Source: Poindextera sp035295705
GTDB lineage: Bacteria; Pseudomonadota; Alphaproteobacteria; Caulobacterales; Caulobacteraceae
NCBI GenBank assembly: GCA_035295705.1
Contig: DATGIN010000203.1
Span: 1-15,062 of the forward strand
Direction of reading: 5' to 3'
DNA length: 15,062 nt
In this document: positions 7,280 to 13,094 of the stretch, piece by piece
Position numbering within the stretch: the first letter of the stretch is position 1
How the letters are laid out: each line of letters starts with the position of its first letter
The notes under the pieces: model-generated
Database searches by the model: none
What the model saw: only the letters and a program-made list of their open reading frames with translations
What the model was told of the DNA's origin: nothing
Translations under genes and position numbers: made by a program

Positions 7280-8685
7280 AGGCGGAAGACCCGCGGATCG
7301 AGGCCGTCCGCACCGGTCTGATGCCGCCGATGCGCATCGTCGGCGAGGACATCCGCTGGAACATGGACGATCGGCTGGCCCACTACGATTGCCCGAGCGT
7401 CAGCGTGGCGGTGATCGAGAAGGGCGAGCTCGCCTGGGCGCGCGCCTTCGGCGCCATCGAGAAGGGCAAGCCCGGCGCGCCGGATGCGGACACGATCTAT
7501 TCCGGGGCCTCGATCAGCAAGCCGATCGCCGCGGTCCTGGCGCTGAAGCTCGTCGAGCGCGGCCTCTTCGACCTCGACGCCGACGTGAACCGCTACCTCG
7601 CCCGCTGGCGCGTTCCCGAGAACGACTTCACCCGCCAGGCGCCGGTGACGCTCCGGCGCCTGTTGTCGCACACAGCGGGCACGACGGTGCACGGCTTCGG
7701 CGGCTTCCCGCCCGGCGATCCGCTGCCCACGCTGGTCGACGTCCTCGAGGGGCGGCCGCCGGCGAAGACGCAGCCGGTCGTCGTGGACAAGCGTCCGGGC
7801 GGATCCACCCGCTACTCCGGCGGCGGCACGCTCATCGTGCAGTTGATGCTCGAGGAAGCGAGCGGGACGCCTTTCGCAGAGTTGGCGCGGCTGGAGCTCT
7901 TCGAGCCGCTCGGCATGACCCGGACCACGTTCGAGAACCCGCTGCCGGAAACCTGGCAGGCAAACGCCGCGGTCGGTCACACGGCCGGCAAGGTCATCGC
8001 CGGCAAATGGATCTGCTGCCCGCAGCTCGCCGCCGGCGGGGTCTGGACGACGCCAAGCGACTTCGCCCGTTTCATGATCGCTTGCCGCGACGCCTGGCTC
8101 GGCAAGCCGGGCGCGATCGTCGGCCAGGGGCTGGCGCGGCAGATGATGCAGCCGCAAGGCGGCGAGTTCGGCCTCGGCTGGGAGCTGCTCGAGAAGGACG
8201 GCGACGTCCTCTTCGGGCACGGCGGCTCGAACGACGGCTACCAGTGCGAATCCAAGTGCTTCCTGAAGAGCGGCGACGGCGCGGTCGTCATGACCAGCGC
8301 CGACTCCGGCCTCATCTTCTACTGGGAGGTTTTCGCCGGCGTGGCGCGCGCGCACGGATGGGAAACCTTCATGCCGGCGCCGAAGCGCCCGGTTCCAATC
8401 CCGCCTGACCAGTTCGACCGCTATGTCGGCCGCTACGACATCGTCTCCGGCGTCGAGATGCCGGAGCTGCGCATCTGGGTGGAGGACGGCGCGCTCGCGA
8501 CCCACATCGAGGGGATGCGCGGCGGGCCGAGCCGGCCGCTGATGGATGAGCAGGGGCGGCTGTTCAACCGCAATCGCCCGTCCGAGACCGAGATCGTCTA
8601 CGGCCCGGACGGCCGCGCCCAGGAGCTGGTGCTGCGCTCGTTCGGCGTCACCGAGATCATGCGCATGCGGCGAAGGGCGGAGTAG
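7276..8685 (+). CDS. Serine hydrolase of the beta-lactamase/class C PBP fold
   Basis: 469-residue protein of the beta-lactamase-related family (esterases, D-aminopeptidases, class C beta-lactamases). The catalytic motifs are in order: S79-I-S-K82 (SxxK nucleophile and base), Y180-S-G in place of YxN, and H315-G-G in place of KTG. LLSHTAG lies between the first two, as is usual in this family. The last ~95 residues (from about DQFDRYVGRYD) look like the C-terminal lipocalin-like or DUF3471-type domain. The start is ATG 7276, overlapping the amidase TGA by 4 nt (ATGA), which implies translational coupling; a longer in-frame reading would run back into the amidase and is rejected. No signal peptide is present, unlike periplasmic beta-lactamases, so resistance is unlikely. 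An intracellular esterase or D-peptide/amide hydrolase is more plausible, but the substrate is not known. Confidence 0.92.
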   Translation: MKAEDPRIEAVRTGLMPPMRIVGEDIRWNMDDRLAHYDCPSVSVAVIEKGELAWARAFGAIEKGKPGAPDADTIYSGASISKPIAAVLALKLVERGLFDLDADVNRYLARWRVPENDFTRQAPVTLRRLLSHTAGTTVHGFGGFPPGDPLPTLVDVLEGRPPAKTQPVVVDKRPGGSTRYSGGGTLIVQLMLEEASGTPFAELARLELFEPLGMTRTTFENPLPETWQANAAVGHTAGKVIAGKWICCPQLAAGGVWTTPSDFARFMIACRDAWLGKPGAIVGQGLARQMMQPQGGEFGLGWELLEKDGDVLFGHGGSNDGYQCESKCFLKSGDGAVVMTSADSGLIFYWEVFAGVARAHGWETFMPAPKRPVPIPPDQFDRYVGRYDIVSGVEMPELRIWVEDGALATHIEGMRGGPSRPLMDEQGRLFNRNRPSETEIVYGPDGRAQELVLRSFGVTEIMRMRRRAE

Positions 8686-8691
8686 CCGCCC
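8675..8691. terminator. Hairpin at the convergent junction (candidate bidirectional terminator)
   Basis: GGGCGG (8675-8680) pairs with CCGCCC (8686-8691) around a 5-nt loop that contains the serine hydrolase TAG. The minus-strand VOC gene ends at 8692, so one GC-rich hairpin serves the ends of both genes. No T run follows on either strand, so termination by this element is only a suggestion. Confidence 0.35.
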
Positions 8692-9090
8692 CTACGCGCC
8701 GCGGCTGGCGGCGTTGTCCTCCACCGAGGTCCGTGTGCGGATCTCGAGCAGGTGGCCGCTGAGATCCTTGAAGTAGACGGTGCGCCCGCCGTTGAACTCG
8801 CGAACCCGCATGTTCTCCTGGTCGTACGGATCGCTGCCGTAGGCGAGCCCGCGCGCCTTCACGCGGCCGAAGACGGCGTCGAACTCCGCCTCGCTCACGT
8901 GGAACGCGTAGTGATGGACTTCGAACGGCCGTCGGTCGTCGAAATCGAAGGTCAGCTGGGCGTTCACCTGCACCGGCGCGAACGGACCGATCGGCTCCCC
9001 GACGGCAAGGCCGAACAGCTCCGCGAAGTACTTCGCCGAAGCGGCCCGGTCGCGGGCGGGCACGATGGTGTGATCGAGCACGATGGTCAT
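8692..9090 (-). CDS. VOC superfamily (glyoxalase/bleomycin-resistance fold) protein
   Basis: 132-residue single-chain vicinal-oxygen-chelate protein. Expected metal-ligand positions are visible: H7 in LDHTIV, H60 in HHYAFHV and E116 in GHLLEI, with paired beta-alpha-beta-beta-beta modules before and after about residue 60. The segment VYFKDLSGHLLEIRT is typical of this family. ATG at 9088-9090 has GGAAGG (complement of 9097-9102) six bases upstream. Members act as dioxygenases, glyoxalases, epimerases or drug-binding proteins; this one is not similar enough to a characterised type to name. It is transcribed against the upstream operon and has its own MerR-type promoter, which suggests induction by an electrophile, oxidant or drug. 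The protein is cytoplasmic, with no signal or membrane segment. Confidence 0.88.
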   Translation of the reverse strand: MTIVLDHTIVPARDRAASAKYFAELFGLAVGEPIGPFAPVQVNAQLTFDFDDRRPFEVHHYAFHVSEAEFDAVFGRVKARGLAYGSDPYDQENMRVREFNGGRTVYFKDLSGHLLEIRTRTSVEDNAASRGA

Positions 9091-9133
9091 TGGCAGCCTT
9101 CCGTTGGCCGAAAGCGAAACGCGCTGAAAGGCA

Positions 9134-9164
9134 TGCGTACGACCTCAAGCAATGTTGAGGTCAA
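9134..9164 (-). promoter_or_regulatory. MerR-family-type promoter/operator for the VOC gene
   Basis: On the minus strand, -35 TTGACC (complement of 9159-9164) and a weak -10 TACGCA (complement of 9134-9139) are separated by 19 bp. The spacer is filled by a perfect 7-bp inverted repeat ACCTCAA (9142-9148) / TTGAGGT (9155-9161). A dyad inside an overlong 19-20 bp spacer is the signature of MerR-family activation by DNA distortion, and the arms resemble the SoxR-type CCTCAAG/CTTGAGG box. Transcription would start about 35-40 nt before the VOC ATG. The -10 box is poor, as is common at such activated promoters. Confidence 0.7.
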
Positions 9165-9448
9165 GCCCCCCCGCGAAGGGGTGCGGACAGCCGCTTAAAG
9201 CTCGCCGCGGGCAATGTCCGCCTTAGGTGCCATTGGCCGCCATGCGCTTAGGACCGCGGCGCATGGATCGACACCTACACGCCCGGCCGTCGCGCCCCGC
9301 AGACGGAACAGCGCGCCCGCCGCTCAACATCTGACGCGCTGGGCGCCCAATTTCGAGGCGCCGCGCGCCCGCGGCTGGCCGTGGCGCGACGGCGCGCGTG
9401 ATCAACCGAGCCGTCACGGCCTAACTTGCCCCCATCGCGGAACACCGC
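9165..9448. other. Non-coding spacer with an 8-bp inverted repeat
   Basis: Together with the VOC leader and promoter this makes a 358-bp gene-free gap between divergent genes. CCATGCGC (9240-9247) and GCGCATGG (9259-9266) are perfect 8-bp arms around an 11-nt loop. A run of seven C (9166-9172) followed by GGGG (9178-9181) could also fold. The promoter of the ATP-grasp operon should be in this stretch, but no convincing -35/-10 pair was found. Short open frames here look like GC-driven noise. Confidence 0.55.
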
Positions 9449-10963
9449 ATGGATGAGCGCATGGCAGTGTCCCGGAGCGTCGCGAGCGCGGAGGAGAATA
9501 CGGTCGCCCTCTCTCCGGTCGGCGGATTCTATAAGCCGGGACGACCCTACGACGAGATGTTCACGGCCGACGGCTCGGTCCGCCCGCATTACGCGCCCCT
9601 GCAGACGCGGATGACGACGCTCGCGCCTTCCGAGCTCGCCGACCGTCAACGCACGCTGGAGCAGTCGTTCCTGCTGCAGGGAATTACCTTCACGGTTTAC
9701 GGGGCCGAGACGGCGACCGAGCGGATCATCCCGACCGACCTCTTCCCGCGCATCATTCCGGGGGCCGAGTGGGCGAAGATCGAGGAGGGTCTGACCCAGC
9801 GGTTGCGGGCGCTCAACCTCTTCCTCGCCGACATCTACGGCGACCAGAAGGTCCTGGCCGACGGCGTCGTGCCCCGCGACCTGGTGCTCGGCGCCCCCTC
9901 CTACCGCCGCGAGATGCGCGGCCTCTTTGTGCCGCACAACGCCTTCGTGAACGTGTCCGGCGCCGACCTCATCCGCGACGAGGCCGGCGAGTTCGCGGTG
10001 CTGGAGGACAATCTCCGCGTCCCCTCCGGCGTCTCCTACATGCTGGCAAACCGCGATGCCGCCAAACGGACCTTCCCCGGCACGTTTCGCACCGCTGGCG
10101 TGCGCCCCGTCGAGCGATATCCCGACCTTTTGCTCGCGACGCTAAAGAGCCTCGCGGCAGACTGGCGTCCGAACCCACAGGTCGTCGTGATGACGCCGGG
10201 CGTCTACAACGCGGCCTATTACGAGCACGCCTATCTCGCGCGGCTGATGGGCACGCCGCTGGTCGAGGGGCGCGACCTGCTGGTCCACGACAACATGGTC
10301 TACATGCGGACCACCGTCGGCCTGCGGCGCGTGGACGTGATCTATCGGCGCGTCGACGACGACTTCATCGACCCGCTCACGTTCCGACGCGACTCTGGCC
10401 TCGGCGCGGCAGGCCTGTTTAACGCCTATCGCGCTGGCAACGTGGTGATCGCGAACGCGCCCGGGGCCGGCGTCGCCGACGACAAGGCTGTGTACGCCTT
10501 CACCCCCGACATCATCCGCTACTACCTCGGCGAGGAACCCATCCTCCCTATCATCGAGACCTACCTTTGCCGCGAGCCGCGCCGGCTCAGCCATGTGCTG
10601 GCCAACCTCGACAAGCTGGTGGTCAAGGCGGTCGGCGCATCCGGCGGCTACGGCATGTTGGTAGGGCCGCACGCCACCCGCGCGGAACGGGCGGCGTTTG
10701 CCGACCGAATCAAGGCGGACCCTTGCAACTACATCGCCCAGCCGACCATCCAGCTGTCGACGGCGCCCTGCCTGATCGACGGCCAGATCGAGCCGCGGCA
10801 CGTGGACTTGCGCCCCTTCGTGCTTGCCGGACAGCGGATTGTGGTGACGCCCGGCGCCCTGACCCGCGTCGCGCTCAAACGGGGGTCGCTGGTGGTGAAC
10901 TCAAGCCAAGGGGGCGGATCGAAAGATACCTGGGTGCTCGCAGGCGGGAGCGACGAGCCATGA
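9449..10963 (+). CDS. Circularly permuted type 2 ATP-grasp protein (DUF404/DUF407)
   Basis: 504-residue member of the circularly permuted ATP-grasp family, predicted from the fold to be an ATP-dependent carboxylate-amine ligase (amidoligase). Diagnostic conserved blocks are GGFYKPGRPYDEMF near the N terminus, EDNLRVPSGVSYML at 186-199 (acidic/Asn metal and nucleotide site), K393 followed by SGGYGMLVGPHA (398-409, nucleotide-binding loop), and the C-terminal RHVDLRPF and SSQGGGSKDTWVL. ATG 9449 gives the longest form; M5 (9461) is an in-frame alternative, and neither has a strong ribosome-binding site. It is the first gene of a coupled trio with alpha-E and transglutaminase genes. Comparative genomics has proposed that such sets make or attach small peptides, but to my knowledge the reaction is not established. 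No signal peptide is seen; a cytoplasmic location is likely. Confidence 0.93.
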   Translation: MDERMAVSRSVASAEENTVALSPVGGFYKPGRPYDEMFTADGSVRPHYAPLQTRMTTLAPSELADRQRTLEQSFLLQGITFTVYGAETATERIIPTDLFPRIIPGAEWAKIEEGLTQRLRALNLFLADIYGDQKVLADGVVPRDLVLGAPSYRREMRGLFVPHNAFVNVSGADLIRDEAGEFAVLEDNLRVPSGVSYMLANRDAAKRTFPGTFRTAGVRPVERYPDLLLATLKSLAADWRPNPQVVVMTPGVYNAAYYEHAYLARLMGTPLVEGRDLLVHDNMVYMRTTVGLRRVDVIYRRVDDDFIDPLTFRRDSGLGAAGLFNAYRAGNVVIANAPGAGVADDKAVYAFTPDIIRYYLGEEPILPIIETYLCREPRRLSHVLANLDKLVVKAVGASGGYGMLVGPHATRAERAAFADRIKADPCNYIAQPTIQLSTAPCLIDGQIEPRHVDLRPFVLAGQRIVVTPGALTRVALKRGSLVVNSSQGGGSKDTWVLAGGSDEP

Positions 10964-11901
10964 TGCTCGCGCGTGTCGCCGACAGTCTTTACTGGATTGG
11001 CCGCTACGCGGAGCGCGCCGAGCACATCAGCCGCCTCTGCGACGTTATGCTGACCGCCACCCTCGACCAGAACGACAATGCGGTCGCGATCGCCCGGGTC
11101 GCGCTGGCTGCTGTCGGCGACGCCGAGGCCGCACGGCTGTCCGCGCCCTACGAGGCGGCGCACAGCCTGATCTTCGACCGCGACCACGAAGGCTCGGTCG
11201 TCACGTCGCTGTCCCGCGCGAGGGAGAACGCTCGTCAGGTGCGCGACCAGGTCACCACCGAGATGTGGGAGCGGCTGAACCTGCTCCACCTGCGGGTTCA
11301 AGACGCCAGCGCCCAGCCGACGTTCGCCAACGCGTCCTCGGCCTTCCTGCACGGAATCATCGCCGACCTGCATCTCTTCAAGGGCGCCGCCGACGCCACG
11401 ATGAGCCACGGCGAGGGTTGGCGGTTTCTGCTGGTCGGCGTCTATCTCGAGCGCGCCCAGCTCATCGCCCGACTTCTGGACGTGTGCTTCGGCGATCGGG
11501 CGGGCGGCAGCCCGCTCTCCGACCACCTGGCGCAGATGGCGGTACTGCGCATGGCGTGCGCGCTCGAGCCATACCTGCGAGTCTACACGGCTGAGCTGCA
11601 GCCGCGGCATCTGCTCGAATTCCTGCTGTTCGACGAGGATTTCCCCCGCTCGATCCGGTTCTCGACCTCTCGCATCGAGGAACACCTGACGACCCTTGTC
11701 CGCCGTGGCGAGTCCGTACGACGCATCGGCCCGGACCGCCTGGCGGCGCGCCTGAGCGCGCGGCTCGAGTTCGCTGACATGGACGAAAGCCAAGGCGCCG
11801 GCGCGCTGCTAGGCGCTGTGGTCGGCGATTGCAGCCGCATCCACCACGCCATCTACGAGACGTTCGTCGCCTATCCGCTCGAGGAACGGCTGCCGGCCTG
11901 A
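10960..11901 (+). CDS. Alpha-E domain protein (DUF403)
   Basis: 313-residue all-helical protein of the alpha-E family. The N-terminal signature MLARVADSLYWIGRYAERAEH is characteristic, followed by repeated amphipathic helices with conserved acidic/His positions such as HGIIADLHLFKG, LVGVYLERAQ and LEFLLFDEDFPRS. ATG 10960 overlaps the TGA of the ATP-grasp gene by 4 nt (ATGA), indicating translational coupling; a longer in-frame reading back to about 10567 lies inside the ATP-grasp gene and is rejected. A second ATG at 10963 is an equally good start. The family is nearly always found with, or fused to, the permuted ATP-grasp, and is presumed to be a partner or substrate-handling subunit. Its biochemical role is not known. 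No signal peptide or membrane segment is seen. Confidence 0.92.
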   Translation: MMLARVADSLYWIGRYAERAEHISRLCDVMLTATLDQNDNAVAIARVALAAVGDAEAARLSAPYEAAHSLIFDRDHEGSVVTSLSRARENARQVRDQVTTEMWERLNLLHLRVQDASAQPTFANASSAFLHGIIADLHLFKGAADATMSHGEGWRFLLVGVYLERAQLIARLLDVCFGDRAGGSPLSDHLAQMAVLRMACALEPYLRVYTAELQPRHLLEFLLFDEDFPRSIRFSTSRIEEHLTTLVRRGESVRRIGPDRLAARLSARLEFADMDESQGAGALLGAVVGDCSRIHHAIYETFVAYPLEERLPA

Positions 11902-12887
11902 TGCTGCTCGAGATCCGCCACCTCACGCAGTACCGCTACGCCGCGCCGGTGCGCGAGAGCGTCATGGAGCTCTGGCTGCAACCTCAGAAGAGTGCGCGCC
12001 AGCGTCTGCTGAGCTTCGACATCGAGCTCGATCCGGTCGCTCAGCTTTTCTCCTACGCCGACACCTTCGGGAACGCCGTCTACCACTTCGACTGCCCGCA
12101 GGCGCACGACCTGCTGACGATACGCTCGCGGGCGGTCGTCGAGACCGAAGCGGGCGATCCGCTGCCGGAAGCGCTAGACCTGGGCGAATGGGGGCGGCTG
12201 AACAGCGAGTTCCTGCGCGGCGACTGCTTCGATTTCCTGCGACCGCACGGATTCGCCATCGCGACGACCGCGCTCGAGCATTTCATCAAGAGATTCGACC
12301 TCGACCTGTTGCGCCGCTCCGACCCGCTTACCGCGGTCACGGGCCTGTGCCAGGCCATTTACGACGCCTTCGAATACGAGCCTGGCGTGACCCGCGCCGA
12401 CAGCCCGATCGACCACGCGCTCGAGGCGCACCGCGGCGTATGCCAGGACTTCGCCCACATCATGCTGGCGATCTGTCGCGGCTGGGGCGTGCCGGCCCGT
12501 TACGTCTCCGGCTACCTGCTAACCGATCGCGACCACCACGACCGGTCGGACCCGGACGCGACCCACGCCTGGGTCGAGGTCTTCCTACCGTCGCTCCGCT
12601 GGGTCGGATTTGATCCCACCAACAACATCGTCGCAGGCGACCGGCACGTGATCGTGGCCGTCGGCCGCGACTATGGCGACGTGCCGCCGTCGCGCGGCGT
12701 CTTCAAGGGGGATGCGGAAAGCGAGCTTGCCGTCGGCGTCAGCGTCCGCCAGACCCGCGCCGCCATCGCCGAGCCCGAGTTTCTGCGCACGGCCGTCGGC
12801 CGCCCGACCACGGTCGGCGCGACCCGCCGGCGCATCTCCCCCGCCGCCCTGGATCGGCAGCTTCAACAGCATCAACAGCAGCAGTAG
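11901..12887 (+). CDS. Transglutaminase-like family protein with Gln-rich tail
   Basis: 328-residue protein with a bacterial transglutaminase N-terminal beta domain (MLLEIRHLTQYRYAAPVRES) and a papain-like transglutaminase core. The catalytic triad is visible: C181 in GVCQDFAH, H222 in DATHAWVEV and D238 in GFDPTNN. Its ATG shares one base with the alpha-E stop (TGATG), so the gene is the third member of the coupled trio. In bacteria this fold more often works as a peptidase or amidase than as a cross-linker. Beyond the usual family end (around residue 285) there is a 43-residue Arg/Ala-rich extension whose final nine residues contain seven Gln (codons 12858-12884). No signal peptide is seen, so it should act in the cytoplasm, possibly cutting or transferring the product of the ATP-grasp ligase. 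That role is inferred. Confidence 0.92.
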   Translation: MLLEIRHLTQYRYAAPVRESVMELWLQPQKSARQRLLSFDIELDPVAQLFSYADTFGNAVYHFDCPQAHDLLTIRSRAVVETEAGDPLPEALDLGEWGRLNSEFLRGDCFDFLRPHGFAIATTALEHFIKRFDLDLLRRSDPLTAVTGLCQAIYDAFEYEPGVTRADSPIDHALEAHRGVCQDFAHIMLAICRGWGVPARYVSGYLLTDRDHHDRSDPDATHAWVEVFLPSLRWVGFDPTNNIVAGDRHVIVAVGRDYGDVPPSRGVFKGDAESELAVGVSVRQTRAAIAEPEFLRTAVGRPTTVGATRRRISPAALDRQLQQHQQQQ

Positions 12888-12969
12888 CGAATTGGCAGGC
12901 GCCGTGGGCGTCCGTCGGCCGACCACCGCCGCTCGTCCCGCCGGCGCGCCGAAGCATCCGCCCAGCGCG

Positions 12970-12986
12970 GCGGCGCCTGGCGCCGC
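12970..12986 (+). terminator. GC-only hairpin downstream of the transglutaminase gene
   Basis: GCGGCGCC and GGCGCCGC flank a single central T, giving a 17-bp dyad that could fold as a 7-bp stem with a CTG loop, 82 bp after the stop codon. No T run follows directly. It could be a factor-dependent terminator or mRNA 3'-end stabiliser. Confidence 0.3.
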
Positions 12987-13013
12987 AATATCGGGCTCCC
13001 AGGCTTTTCTTCC

Positions 13014-13030
13014 AAGGCCGAGCGCCTTTT
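13014..13030 (+). terminator. Candidate intrinsic terminator of the ATP-grasp operon
   Basis: AAGGC (13014-13018) pairs with GCCTT (13024-13028) around the 5-nt loop CGAGC, and the stem runs into TTTT (13027-13030). It is a short stem with a short T tract, about 130 bp after the transglutaminase stop and 65 bp before the kinase start. This is the best rho-independent-like signal in the gap. Confidence 0.4.
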
Positions 13031-13094
13031 CGACGCGCCGATAAGGCGTGGTTAACCGGCCTCGGGCGTCGTCCGCGCGAACAGGAGAGCGCGC

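Noticed and set aside
7276..8685. Antibiotic resistance beta-lactamase
   Set aside because: The fold motifs are present, but there is no signal peptide, YSG and HGG replace YxN and KTG, and a C-terminal accessory domain is present. An esterase/amide hydrolase fits better.
9214..9456. 80-codon plus-strand frame in the VOC/ATP-grasp gap
   Set aside because: No ribosome-binding site, Arg/Pro/Ala-rich composition typical of non-coding GC-rich DNA, and overlap with the next gene start.
10567..10959. N-terminal extension of the alpha-E protein into the ATP-grasp gene
   Set aside because: The known family N-terminus (LARVADSLYW) begins right at ATG 10960/10963; the upstream part is a shadow of the ATP-grasp frame.
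12673..13044. 123-codon frame overlapping the transglutaminase end and the following spacer
   Set aside because: Pro/Ser/Ala/Arg-rich shadow frame without motifs or a ribosome-binding site.
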